Of a stretch of 64,000 bases of DNA, positions 1 through 8,478 are shown piece after piece. The notes below the pieces were generated by a model. That model was given only the letters and a program-made list of their open reading frames with translations. It had not been told where the DNA came from and ran no database searches. Position 1 is the first letter of the stretch. Every line of letters starts with the position of its first letter. This stretch comes from UBA10677 sp045654245 (GTDB lineage Bacteria > Bacillota > Clostridia > Christensenellales > Pumilibacteraceae). The position numbers were made by a program, and so were the translations under genes. The stretch spans positions 68,528-132,527 of the forward strand of contig JAZOMX010000020.1 of assembly GCA_045654245.1 (NCBI GenBank), given 5' to 3'.

Positions 1-89
1 TTGGGGATAAACTCCAACAATCCTTTTCCATATTCAGCCACAAAATCGTGTTTATTATCATATAACAATGAATTCCATTCCACAGTCAT
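1..89 (-). CDS. Class I SAM-dependent methyltransferase, N-terminal fragment (runs off window)
   Basis: The first 29 codons of a minus-strand gene whose remainder lies left of the window. The protein begins MTVEWNSLLYDNKHDFVAEY and continues GKGLLEFIP, which resembles the conserved opening of a family of small SAM-dependent methyltransferases (W-x-x-x-LYD-x-KH-x-FV-x-x-YG-x-x-LL) that precedes the GCGTG cofactor loop; the loop itself is not visible here. The start is supported by GAGG just upstream and by a strong sigma-A promoter at 124-152. It is divergent from nothing and is separated from the DUF4838 operon by a terminator. Substrate unknown. The family call rests on motif memory only. 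Confidence 0.65.
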   Translation of the reverse strand, partial: MTVEWNSLLYDNKHDFVAEYGKGLLEFIP

Positions 90-123
90 TTACCTCGTCA
101 AGTTCTTTTTTATCAGCGAATTT

Positions 124-152
124 ATTATATCGCAAAATCAAATTTAATTCAA
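124..152 (-). promoter_or_regulatory. Sigma-A promoter for the methyltransferase gene
   Basis: On the minus strand, TTGAAT (147-152), a 17-bp spacer, then TATAAT (124-129). The transcript would start about 25-30 bases before the ATG at 87-89. Confidence 0.75.
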
Positions 153-173
153 GCGGTTTTGCGCAAATAAAAG

Positions 174-203
174 AAAACTCGACTTTATAAAAAGTCGAGT
201 TTT
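174..203 (-). terminator. Terminator of the fucI-DUF4838 operon
   Basis: Inverted repeat of 13-nt arms (174-186 and 191-203, core ACTCGACTTT) with U-rich flanks on both strands. A partial second copy of the arm (AAAAAGTCGAGTT, about 243-256) lies directly after the DUF4838 stop codon, forming a weaker hairpin with AACTCG at about 234-239, so the half-terminator appears duplicated. Confidence 0.75.
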
Positions 204-257
204 GCTATTTGTTCAATTAAAATTTCTAACGACAACTCGCATAAAAAGTCGAGTTTT

Positions 258-2159
258 TTAGTCCTTTTGGGGGAAAAGTTTTGTTGAAGTGATTTCGCCT
301 TTTATGAGTTTTTCCGCCTCGGCAAGGTAAACCTCGGTTTTTTCTCTTCGATAGAAAGTTACGAGCCCAACCTTTTTACATAGCGCGCGAAGATGATTAA
401 CGAGGGCTAATCCCTCTTCTCGTCCGATTTCCTTGGTAAAACAGAGGAGTAATACGAACTTATAAAATAGCGTTAGGGTTTCCACTCTTTTTACTACTTT
501 TTCTCTCGTCTGCTCGTCCTCGATTGCGTTTGCTTTTGCTAGCGCTCTATCTAATATTTCCTTAAACGAGCACATTTCGTCTATCGTGAAATACTCTTTA
601 TACAGCGCAGCGCCCTTACAAGTCGCCTCTACGCCCCAACCACGCTCTACCATAATATCGTAATATTTTTCGTGGGCGTGGAGGTATTCTTCCACCTCGG
701 GGCAAGCGTCCTTGTAATAGTTTTCGTTAAACTCGTGGATTAGGTCGTCGTAACGCTCTTTTCCGTTCCAGTGAATTCTAGCACGAGCAAAGTCGTCCAT
801 AACGATAAAGGGCGAGCCTGCCGTAAACGGTTGAGCCTGGTTAAACACTTCCATCGCGTTTATTTGCATATACAAATCGTTATTCGCTTGAGCAGTTAGC
901 GTAGTTGGATAGAAGAAAGTTTGCGTGCAAAAATCCTGGCGATAATCCCAAATCATAAAGTTTTTAGTAATCTTTTGCCAGCCTAAAATCGACTTTCTAC
1001 TTACCGCGTTATGCTCTTCGTTCAAAAGCGGATACATATAGTTTGCGTACATAGGCGCATACTGAATAATTACGTTATCACGAGCAATTACGCTCTCGTC
1101 AATCGGATAATACTCGCCGTCACGCTCGACAACGGGGGCGTCGAAAATCATACGATACGCAAAGCCGATTACGTAAATCACTCTATCGGGAGCATTTTCT
1201 TGTCGCCACTTTTCCACAGAGTCGGCTACCTTATTTACAAACCGCATAGCAAGTCCACTCTTAGTGTACTTTGCAACTTCTTCACGGCACTTTTCACACT
1301 CGCAAAACGCATCGTTGTCGCTCATACCAAGCATAAAGAACATTTTGTCTTTTTGCGGAATTATAAATCTGTTTATTAGATTGTTAATAAAAGTATCGTA
1401 AAACTCGTCGTCGTATAAGCCTCTACTGTAACAGATTTGCGGATACGCTTTCGGTGAGGGTGGCGTATGACTAGCGTGTTCGGGATGCCAAATATACCAC
1501 TCGGGGTACACCTCGCCGTACTCTTTATAGTCCACGATTTGAAGTGCGTAACTTTGGTCGTGGAGTGTTGCCCAAGGCGTACCCTCGCCGTGCTTTGGCT
1601 CTCGAACAGCGTATTCTCCGTTCACTCGTAGCCTAAACGCGTGGTCGATATCAGATACCGAATAATAAGACTTAGCGTTTCTGCCGAAGAAAGTAGGAAT
1701 ATCTTTAATATGAAATTCCTTATTTACCGCGCTCTTATCTACTTTTATCTCGTCGGATGCGTAATAACGATATCCTGCGATATACTCCATAAATCCGTAC
1801 ACGCCGAAACAAGTTCCCGTATCGCCTACGCCCTTAATTACGTAGGTGTTCCCTACGCTTTCAATAATAAAGCCGTCGAACTTAAACTCGCTAGAGAGTA
1901 GTTTTATTCCTAGCGAGGCAAAATATACGGTGTTTCCTAGCGATATGTATTTATCATTCTCGTTTACCGTAACGCCTTCGTCGGTTACCGTTTCAATCTC
2001 TACTCCCGCAAACGAGAAAATTCTTGTTAATTCTTCGCTTGCATACTTTTCCGAAACGGTTGCGTTTTTTGAAATTAGTATTTTATATTCGGTTGTTCCA
2101 TCACGGTATAAATAGCCGTCTTTAGCGGTAATCGTTCCCGTGTAGCCGTTTAATCTCAT
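258..2159 (-). CDS. DUF4838 family protein (glycoside-hydrolase-like), copy A
   Basis: A 633-residue protein without signal peptide, so probably cytoplasmic. Residues about 20-150 resemble the N-terminal alpha/beta domain of GH20/GH67 enzymes; the central part resembles the DUF4838 barrel, including a GMSDND-type segment followed by a CECEKC cysteine cluster. DUF4838 proteins are linked to carbohydrate-degradation loci, but their reaction is not established to my knowledge. It is the last gene of the fucI operon, 15 bp after the esterase, and is a close paralog of the 3012-4922 protein: the two align end to end with few indels. Differences cluster around residues 160-185, 385-430 and the C-terminal 80 residues, which fits duplication followed by change of substrate. 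Activity on a fucosylated or acetylated oligosaccharide is inference from context. Confidence 0.8.
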   Translation of the reverse strand: MRLNGYTGTITAKDGYLYRDGTTEYKILISKNATVSEKYASEELTRIFSFAGVEIETVTDEGVTVNENDKYISLGNTVYFASLGIKLLSSEFKFDGFIIESVGNTYVIKGVGDTGTCFGVYGFMEYIAGYRYYASDEIKVDKSAVNKEFHIKDIPTFFGRNAKSYYSVSDIDHAFRLRVNGEYAVREPKHGEGTPWATLHDQSYALQIVDYKEYGEVYPEWYIWHPEHASHTPPSPKAYPQICYSRGLYDDEFYDTFINNLINRFIIPQKDKMFFMLGMSDNDAFCECEKCREEVAKYTKSGLAMRFVNKVADSVEKWRQENAPDRVIYVIGFAYRMIFDAPVVERDGEYYPIDESVIARDNVIIQYAPMYANYMYPLLNEEHNAVSRKSILGWQKITKNFMIWDYRQDFCTQTFFYPTTLTAQANNDLYMQINAMEVFNQAQPFTAGSPFIVMDDFARARIHWNGKERYDDLIHEFNENYYKDACPEVEEYLHAHEKYYDIMVERGWGVEATCKGAALYKEYFTIDEMCSFKEILDRALAKANAIEDEQTREKVVKRVETLTLFYKFVLLLCFTKEIGREEGLALVNHLRALCKKVGLVTFYRREKTEVYLAEAEKLIKGEITSTKLFPQKD

Positions 2160-2174
2160 AAATTTTACCCTAAT

Positions 2175-2987
2175 TTATAAACTTCTTAAAAAACTATCCG
2201 AAAAATCAAACCAAGTTTTCGCCTTAGAAAATCCGTCTTTAACCTCTAGGTATGTTCTTTCGTCGCAAGTAGCAAGCCCGTGAGGTCCAACGGGATACAT
2301 ATGGCACTCGTAAGGCACCTTGTTCTTTTGGAGCGCCATAGCGTAAACTAGCGTTGCCATAGGGTCAACGACTCCGTCGGTTGCGGTCGCCCAAATAAAG
2401 CACGGGGGATGAGCCTCCGTTACTCTCTTTTCGAGCGAGAGTTCTTCCGCCTCTTTACAATCTACGCTCTCAATTCCAAGCAAGTTCATAAAACTTCCCT
2501 TGTGGGAATTAGGCGTAATTACGGGGTACGATAGCACTACTGCGCTTGGGCGAGCGTCGAGTTTAACTCCGCCCACTACGGGTACGGGTAGATTATCGCA
2601 CTCAACGGCAAGGTCAGCGGTAAGGTGTCCGCCTGCGGAAAATCCCACTACGAAAATCTTATTTTTGTCGATATGTAGTTCGTCTGCGTTCTTTTTTACG
2701 AAGTCAACGAGGCACGCAAGTTGGGTAAGCGCCGTTGGATAACGATAAGGCGCAATCGCATAGTTTAAGACGAAGGCGTTGTAGTGACGAATATAATACT
2801 CGGTTGCAATCGGGTCAGCCTCTCGTCCCGAAACAACGGCGTATCCACCACCCGGAACTACTATCATAGCAGGCAATTTTTCGTTAAACTTCGTCATCTC
2901 CCCGTCTTGGTCGTGAAGTAACATTTTTACGGGTGTAGCAACCCCTAGTTCGTAAATCTCGTTTAAATCAATCTTTTTAATATCCAT
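2175..2987 (-). CDS. Alpha/beta hydrolase, acetyl-esterase/BD-FAE-like
   Basis: A 270-residue cytoplasmic hydrolase of the carbohydrate-esterase-like alpha/beta fold. The oxyanion-hole motif PGGGY is at 45-49, the nucleophile elbow GFSAGG at 115-120 (Ser117), and the probable acid and base are Asp208 (GVVDPM) and His236 (GPHG). Such enzymes remove acetyl groups from sugars or other small esters. The gene sits between the two DUF4838 paralogs (24 bp and 15 bp spacing), suggesting that it deacetylates the same oligosaccharide that they act on. The fold and catalytic residues are clear; the substrate is inferred. Confidence 0.85.
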   Translation of the reverse strand: MDIKKIDLNEIYELGVATPVKMLLHDQDGEMTKFNEKLPAMIVVPGGGYAVVSGREADPIATEYYIRHYNAFVLNYAIAPYRYPTALTQLACLVDFVKKNADELHIDKNKIFVVGFSAGGHLTADLAVECDNLPVPVVGGVKLDARPSAVVLSYPVITPNSHKGSFMNLLGIESVDCKEAEELSLEKRVTEAHPPCFIWATATDGVVDPMATLVYAMALQKNKVPYECHMYPVGPHGLATCDERTYLEVKDGFSKAKTWFDFSDSFLRSL

Positions 2988-3011
2988 AATTACTCCTTAT
3001 AAAACTATGCC

Positions 3012-4922
3012 CTATGCGGGGTAATATCCCTTATATGGGAATAGGTCGGACTGTTCAATTTCGCCATTAAGAATTTTTTCAGCGTCGGAGAGGTACTTTT
3101 CGGTGGGTATTCTTCTCAAGAAAGTTTCTAATCCCGCCTCGCTACTAATTCTGCGTAGTTCTGGAATAAGCGCTTTCGCCTCGCTTTCAGGGATTTCCTT
3201 GGTAAAGCAAAGTAGCAATACGAACTTATAAAATAGCGTTAGCGTTTCTACTCTTTTTACTACCTTTGCTCTCGTTTGCTCGTCAGAAATTCCGTTAGCC
3301 TTATCTAACGCTCTATCCAAGATTTCCTTAAACGCATACATTTCTTCTTTCGTGTAATATTCTTTGCGTATCGACGCTCTACTTCCGATTGCAGTCGTCC
3401 AACCACGCTCTACCATAACGTCGTAGTATTTTTCGTGGGCGTGGAGGTATTCTTCTACCTCGGGGCAAGCGTCCTTGTAATAGTTTTCGTTAAACTCGTG
3501 GATTAGTTCGTCATAACGCTCTTTGCCGTTCCAGTGAATTCTAGCGCGCGCAAAGTCATCCATAATCATAAAGGGCGAGCCTGCCGTAAGCGGGTGAGCC
3601 TGATGTAGTATCTCGATAACGTTGATATCCATATACAAGTCAAGGTTTGCTTGGGCGGATACCGTAGTGGGATAGAAGAAAGTTTGCGTTCCGAAATCTT
3701 GGCGGTAATCCCAAATCATAAAGTTTTTAGTAATCTTTTGCCAGCCTAAAATCGACTTTCTACTTACTGCGTTATGCTCTTCGTCCAAAAGCGGATACAT
3801 ATAGTTCGCTCTTATCGGCGCATACTGAATAATTACGTTGTCTCTAGCAATTACGCTCTCGTCAATCGGGTAATACTCGCCGTCACGCTCGATAACGGGC
3901 GCGTCAAAAATCGTTAAGTACGCAAAACCGATTACGAAAATTACTCTGTCGGGAGCGTTTTCCTTTCTCCACTTTTCCACCGAATCGGCCACCTTATTTA
4001 CGAACCTCATAGCAAGTCCGCTACGAGTATACTTTGCAACCTCTTCGTTACATTTTTCGCACTCGCAAAATACGTTATTGTCGCTCATACCAAGCATAAA
4101 GAACATTTTGTCCTTTTGCGGAATTATAAATCTGTTTATGAGGTTATTGATAAAAGTATCGTAAAACTCGTCGTCGTATAAGCCTCTACTATAACAAATT
4201 TGCGGATACGCTATCGGTGACGGTGGCGTATGGCTTGCGTGTTCGGGGTGCCAAACATACCACTCGGGATGAGTCTCGCCATACTCTTTATAGTCCACGA
4301 TTTGAAGCGCGTAACTTTGGTCGTGAAGCGTTGACCAAGGACAACCCTCGCCGTGCTTTGGCTCTCGCTTAGAATACTCGCCGTTAACTCTTAGTCTAAA
4401 TCCGTTATCTACGTCACAATGCGTATAGTACGAATAGGTATCTCTACCGAAGAAAGTGGGAATATCTTTAATGTGGAATTCCTTATTTCCAGCGCTCTTT
4501 TCCACTTTAATCTCGTCGGGAGCGTAATAGCGATATCCTGCGATATACTCCATAAATCCGTACGCACCGAAACAAGTTCCCGTGTCGCCCACGCCCTTAA
4601 TAACGTAGGTGTTTCCTACGCTTTCAATAATAAAACCGTCGAACTTAAACTCACTAGAGAGTAGTTTTACTCCAAGCGAGGCAAAATATACGGTGTTACC
4701 TAGCGATATGTATTTATCCGTCTCGTTTACCGTAACGCCCTCGTCGGTAACCGTTTCAATCGTTACTCCCGCTAGCGAGAAAATTCTCGTTAGTTCCTCG
4801 CTTGCGTATTTTTCCGAAACGGTAGCGTTCTTTGGAATTAGTATCTTGTATTCGGTTACTCCGTCACGGTATAAAAAGCCGTCTTTATCGGTAATCGTTC
4901 CCTTGTATCCGTTTAATTTCAT
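3012..4922 (-). CDS. DUF4838 family protein (glycoside-hydrolase-like), copy B
   Basis: A 636-residue paralog of copy A with the same layout: N-terminal GH20b/GH67N-like domain, then the DUF4838 barrel with GMSDNN and CECEKC segments. No signal peptide. It is transcribed first of the pair, 13 bp after the nitroreductase, and the esterase follows at 24 bp. The two copies share long nearly identical nucleotide stretches as well as protein sequence, so the duplication looks recent or is being homogenised. Position differences (for example SYYTHCDVDNG here versus SYYSVSDIDHA in copy A) lie where a barrel enzyme would contact substrate. Function beyond the family is unknown. Confidence 0.8.
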   Translation of the reverse strand: MKLNGYKGTITDKDGFLYRDGVTEYKILIPKNATVSEKYASEELTRIFSLAGVTIETVTDEGVTVNETDKYISLGNTVYFASLGVKLLSSEFKFDGFIIESVGNTYVIKGVGDTGTCFGAYGFMEYIAGYRYYAPDEIKVEKSAGNKEFHIKDIPTFFGRDTYSYYTHCDVDNGFRLRVNGEYSKREPKHGEGCPWSTLHDQSYALQIVDYKEYGETHPEWYVWHPEHASHTPPSPIAYPQICYSRGLYDDEFYDTFINNLINRFIIPQKDKMFFMLGMSDNNVFCECEKCNEEVAKYTRSGLAMRFVNKVADSVEKWRKENAPDRVIFVIGFAYLTIFDAPVIERDGEYYPIDESVIARDNVIIQYAPIRANYMYPLLDEEHNAVSRKSILGWQKITKNFMIWDYRQDFGTQTFFYPTTVSAQANLDLYMDINVIEILHQAHPLTAGSPFMIMDDFARARIHWNGKERYDELIHEFNENYYKDACPEVEEYLHAHEKYYDVMVERGWTTAIGSRASIRKEYYTKEEMYAFKEILDRALDKANGISDEQTRAKVVKRVETLTLFYKFVLLLCFTKEIPESEAKALIPELRRISSEAGLETFLRRIPTEKYLSDAEKILNGEIEQSDLFPYKGYYPA

Positions 4923-4935
4923 AAGTTTCTCCTTT

Positions 4936-5484
4936 TTATATAATTACTACGCTCGATTGTTTTGGAGCGGAAAGTTTTGTGTTACCATCGGGATATCCTA
5001 GCGCACAACAGCCGTAAACTTCGTAGCCGTCCTTAATCCCCCACTCTTTTAGCAGTTCGGCAATCTTAGGCAAAGACGCTTTACCCGAAAGTTGATTTAT
5101 CCAACAAGAGCCAAGGTCAACGTCAAGGCTTGCTAAAAACATATTTTGTAGCGCCGTTGCACAGTCTTCGGCAGGGCGTAATCCGTCTGCCTTAGCGCAC
5201 GCCAAAATAAGCACGGGAGCGGAATAGAAAAAGTCGAATTTTCCTCCCGTTCTGCCCTTAATTCTCGCTATCGTAGCCTCGTCCGAAATACTTTCTATTA
5301 CCTCGTTAAGACGGGCTAGTTCTTCTTTTTTCGTAACCGCAATAAACTGGCGGTCCTGATTGTTCATAGCGCTAGGCGCATAGTTACCAGCCGAGAGCAC
5401 ATACTCTAGTTTTTGTTTCTCAACGGGCGTTTCTTTGTACTTCCTTACGCTACGACGAGCGAAAAGCGCTTTACTTACTTGCAT
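4936..5484 (-). CDS. Nitroreductase family protein (FMN-dependent)
   Basis: A 182-residue nitroreductase-fold protein. RRSVRKY near the N-terminus and APSAMNNQ at about 37-44 match the FMN phosphate and ring-binding segments; GSCWINQL and the C-terminal GYPDG fit the family. These enzymes reduce nitroaromatics, quinones or enones with NAD(P)H. I chose the ATG at 5482-5484 because the reading frame extends 15 codons further into the preceding zinc-ribbon gene without a reason to do so; the chosen start leaves a 10-bp gap. It lies in the fucI operon between redox genes and DUF4838. Physiological substrate unknown. Confidence 0.85.
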   Translation of the reverse strand: MQVSKALFARRSVRKYKETPVEKQKLEYVLSAGNYAPSAMNNQDRQFIAVTKKEELARLNEVIESISDEATIARIKGRTGGKFDFFYSAPVLILACAKADGLRPAEDCATALQNMFLASLDVDLGSCWINQLSGKASLPKIAELLKEWGIKDGYEVYGCCALGYPDGNTKLSAPKQSSVVII

Positions 5485-5494
5485 AATTTTCCTC

Positions 5495-5686
5495 CTATTT
5501 ACAACCCTTACAGGTTGCGCAATTTCCACTACATTTTTTGGGTTTTTGTGCGTTAACCCACATTTTACCGCTATAATTTTGTTCCGTTTTCTTTCCGCAC
5601 TTTGGACAAGGCGGATATTCTCCTAGGCGGACGAGTTCCTCGAACTCGTACCCGCACTCTTTACACTTTAGTTCAATAAGTGGCAT
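5495..5686 (-). CDS. FmdB-family zinc-ribbon protein with Cys-rich tail
   Basis: A 63-residue protein. Residues 8-34 form a typical FmdB/CxxC zinc ribbon (CKECG at 8-12 and CPKCG at 27-31). The tail CSGNCATCKGC adds four cysteines that could bind a second metal. FmdB-type proteins are annotated as putative regulators; their biochemical role is poorly known. Seven bp separate it from the upstream thioredoxin-reductase-like gene and 10 bp from the nitroreductase, so it is co-transcribed with two redox flavoenzymes. Confidence 0.8.
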   Translation of the reverse strand: MPLIELKCKECGYEFEELVRLGEYPPCPKCGKKTEQNYSGKMWVNAQKPKKCSGNCATCKGCK

Positions 5687-5693
5687 ATTCTCC

Positions 5694-6551
5694 TCACTTT
5701 TTCCTAAGTATCGTTTGAGCGCAAATCGCTCCGTCGGAAGTTGCAGTTACTATTTGGCGCAAACTCTTCTTTACTATATCGCCAACGGCGTAAATTCCCT
5801 CTTGCGTCGTACTCATATCGGACGATACGAGAATATATCCGTCAGCATCAGTTTCTACTTTGCCAGCTAGAAGGTGCGTAAGCGGACGGTATCCAACGGA
5901 TATAAACAGTCCGTCCACGCTTATTTCTTTTTCTCCGTCCGTCACGGCAATCTTGATGGCTGAAAGTGGCTTTCCTATAAGCGAAACTACCGTTCCATCA
6001 ATCTTTTCCGAGCCCTCTACCTCTTCGCCAGAAGTGATAAAGTAAGTCTTTTTAGCAATATCTCGAAGGTACAATACGCTCTCACGCGCCTTGTCGCCCT
6101 TGCCTACTACCGCTACGGTCTTGCCCTTAAAAAATCCTCCGTCACAAGTAGCGCAATAACTTACTCCACTACCCACCAGTTCGTCCTCTCGAGCAAGTCC
6201 AAGCGATTTAGCCTTGCATCCGCTTGCAAGCACGATTGATTTTGCGCTCTCGGTCTTACCCGAGGCGAAGATAACCTCTTTTTTATCGGTATCAATGCTT
6301 ACCACCTCGTCGTATTCAAACTCTGCGCCAAACGAGGACGCTTGTTTCATCATAGCGTCGATAAGGTCAAACCCCGTAACTGAAACCTGTCCAGGATAAT
6401 TAACTATATTTTCGATAATGCCTGCTTGTCCACCGTAAGGTAGTTTTTCGGCAACGAGCACCCTCTTGCCTGCTCTAGCGAGGTAAATTGCGGTAGTAAG
6501 TCCGCCCGGGCCCGCTCCGATTACGATAGTATCGTACATTGTTTTCTCCAC
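5694..6551 (-). CDS. Thioredoxin-reductase-like NAD(P)/FAD oxidoreductase
   Basis: A 285-residue flavoprotein with the TrxR fold. GAGPGG (12-17) binds FAD, the redox pair CATC is at 133-136, followed by a GKGDKARE NAD(P)-binding segment, and the C-terminal AVGDI (about 255) is the second FAD motif. Length is a little below the usual 305-320 residues. The CxxC shows it can reduce a disulfide partner, but no thioredoxin lies beside it; the FmdB-type protein with its cysteines is the only local candidate (inference). It follows fucI by 2 bp. It could be the cell's TrxB or a paralog dedicated to this operon. Confidence 0.85.
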   Translation of the reverse strand: MEKTMYDTIVIGAGPGGLTTAIYLARAGKRVLVAEKLPYGGQAGIIENIVNYPGQVSVTGFDLIDAMMKQASSFGAEFEYDEVVSIDTDKKEVIFASGKTESAKSIVLASGCKAKSLGLAREDELVGSGVSYCATCDGGFFKGKTVAVVGKGDKARESVLYLRDIAKKTYFITSGEEVEGSEKIDGTVVSLIGKPLSAIKIAVTDGEKEISVDGLFISVGYRPLTHLLAGKVETDADGYILVSSDMSTTQEGIYAVGDIVKKSLRQIVTATSDGAICAQTILRKK

Positions 6552-6553
6552 TA

Positions 6554-8371
6554 TTAATTAGTCTTTTTGTAAGTAGGGCCGTAAGCCTTGCACGCTCTAA
6601 AATCCGCGCCTTCTTTATCTTTCGTTCCAAATGCGTTCCAGCAAGCCGGACGGAAAATATCCTCGTCGGGAACGTTGTGCATTGATACGGGAATACGGAG
6701 CATAGAGCATAGCGTAATAAGGTCTGCGCCGATATGTCCGTAACTGATTGCGCCGTGGTTTGCGCCCCAGTTATTCATAACCTCATAAGCGGTCTTAAAC
6801 GCGCTACCGTCTTTGCCGTCGCAACGAGGAGCAAACCAAGTGCAAGGCCAAGTGTAGTCCGTTCTCTTCCAAAGCGTATCAGATACTTTTTCGGGTAGAG
6901 CCACCGTCCAACCCTCGGCAATCTGCATCACGGGGCCAAGTCCTTTGACAAGGTTAAGTCGTATCATAGTAACGGGCATTTCATACTTCGTTTCAAATCT
7001 CGACGAGTATCCGCCACCTCTAAAATAACCGTTGTCGGCAGGCGCCCACTCGGTTGCGTCCATAATCGCCTTTTGGTCAGCCTCGGTAACTTCCCACCAC
7101 TTCTTAATTAGGTGATTTCCGCTTTCGTCAACCGCCTCTCCGCTAGCGTCAAGACACGCTGCACCAGAGTTAATAAGGTGAATAATACCCCTAGCATCTT
7201 TCGCCTTGCCCTCTAGGTCATAGTCGGTAACACGCTTAACACTACTATCCGACCAAAAAGTTCTCACGTCTGCAAAAATTTGCGCGCGACCGGTAAGAAG
7301 TTTCATAAACAACATACCAAGTCCGTTTAGTACGTCGTTTTCGGTAGCGAGAATATACGGTTCTCTTACTCCCTCCCAGTCAAACGAGGTGTTTAGTATT
7401 GACTCGCCGAAATCACAGTTAGGTTTCCAGTCCGTCCATTGACGCTGACCTTGAAATCCCGCCGCAATTGCGTTATGTCCAACCGCCTCTTCCTCACAGC
7501 CTTTGGGCAAATGGTCGTTTCCACGCATAAGGTCTTTAATGATAATCGCCATTTTAGCGAGGAACTTCCAGTCTTCCGCCTTTTGCTTGTCGCTACGGCG
7601 AATAAACTCTGGATTTTTGTCGAATCCCATTTTGCAGTACTTTTCAATCCACTCCATAGCAGACTTATAGTCCTTTTTAGAGTAAATTCCCTCGTCCATA
7701 CGGCGAAGAATTTCCACTTCGTCAACCGACTCTACTCTCATACCGAGGTAGTCCTCGATAAAATGGCTATCGATAATCGAACCGCCTATTCCCATAGTTA
7801 CCGAGCCGATTTGCAAGTACGACTTTCCACGCATAGAAGCAGTTGCAACCGCCGAACGCATAAAGCGTAAAATCTTTTCTTTTACGTCGTCGGTTAGTCC
7901 GCTATCCGTAGCGTCGCAAACTTCGTGTCCGTAAATGCCAAAAGCGGGTAACCCTTTTTGCGCGTGCGTAGCAAGTACGGACGCAAGGTACACCGCTCCG
8001 GGGCGTTCGGTGCCGTTAAAGCCCCAAACCGCCTTAATCGTATCGGGGTTCATATCCATAGTCTCCGAACCGTAGCACCAACACGGCGTTACGGTAAGAG
8101 TAATCGAAACTCCCTCTTTCTTAAATTTTTCCTCACAAGCAGCGGACTCTGCAACACGGCCTATCGTAGTATCTGCGATAATAACTTTAGCAGGCGTTCC
8201 GTCGCTATAAAAAATGTTTTCTTCAATTAATTTTTTTGCCGAAAGGGCCATATTCATAGTTTGCTCTTCAAGCGATTCGCGCACCTTAAGCGCGCCCCTT
8301 CTTCCGTCAATCGTAGGACGAATTCCGATTACGGGATATCCGCCGATAAGTCTTGTTTTAGGCATAGTCAA
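6554..8371 (-). CDS. fucI: L-fucose isomerase
   Basis: A 605-residue cytoplasmic enzyme close to the usual fucose isomerase length. It interconverts L-fucose and L-fuculose (and often D-arabinose and D-ribulose) with Mn2+. The N-terminal GYPVIGIRPTIDGRRG is the family signature, and the ATENDVLNGLGML segment plus DVRTFW match the metal/substrate region of the C-terminal half. First gene of the operon, with a sigma-A promoter at 8395-8423 and AGGAGA before the ATG. No fuculose kinase or aldolase is present in the window, so the rest of fucose catabolism must be elsewhere. Confidence 0.93.
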   Translation of the reverse strand: MTMPKTRLIGGYPVIGIRPTIDGRRGALKVRESLEEQTMNMALSAKKLIEENIFYSDGTPAKVIIADTTIGRVAESAACEEKFKKEGVSITLTVTPCWCYGSETMDMNPDTIKAVWGFNGTERPGAVYLASVLATHAQKGLPAFGIYGHEVCDATDSGLTDDVKEKILRFMRSAVATASMRGKSYLQIGSVTMGIGGSIIDSHFIEDYLGMRVESVDEVEILRRMDEGIYSKKDYKSAMEWIEKYCKMGFDKNPEFIRRSDKQKAEDWKFLAKMAIIIKDLMRGNDHLPKGCEEEAVGHNAIAAGFQGQRQWTDWKPNCDFGESILNTSFDWEGVREPYILATENDVLNGLGMLFMKLLTGRAQIFADVRTFWSDSSVKRVTDYDLEGKAKDARGIIHLINSGAACLDASGEAVDESGNHLIKKWWEVTEADQKAIMDATEWAPADNGYFRGGGYSSRFETKYEMPVTMIRLNLVKGLGPVMQIAEGWTVALPEKVSDTLWKRTDYTWPCTWFAPRCDGKDGSAFKTAYEVMNNWGANHGAISYGHIGADLITLCSMLRIPVSMHNVPDEDIFRPACWNAFGTKDKEGADFRACKAYGPTYKKTN

Positions 8372-8394
8372 GTCTCCTAAATCATATTGATTTT

Positions 8395-8423
8395 ATTGTA
8401 CCACAACTATTTGACTTTTTCAA
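8395..8423 (-). promoter_or_regulatory. Sigma-A promoter of the fucI operon
   Basis: Minus strand TTGAAA (8418-8423), 17-bp spacer, TACAAT (8395-8400). It begins the run fucI to the second DUF4838 gene. No obvious dyad operator overlaps it. Confidence 0.8.
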
Positions 8424-8478
8424 TACTTTTTCCGAAAAATTATCCCTTTTTTTGCGCAAGTTTACTTCGTAAAAACTG

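Noticed and set aside
7439..7870. A 143-codon plus-strand frame inside fucI
   Set aside because: No family resemblance; shadow of a well-conserved gene.
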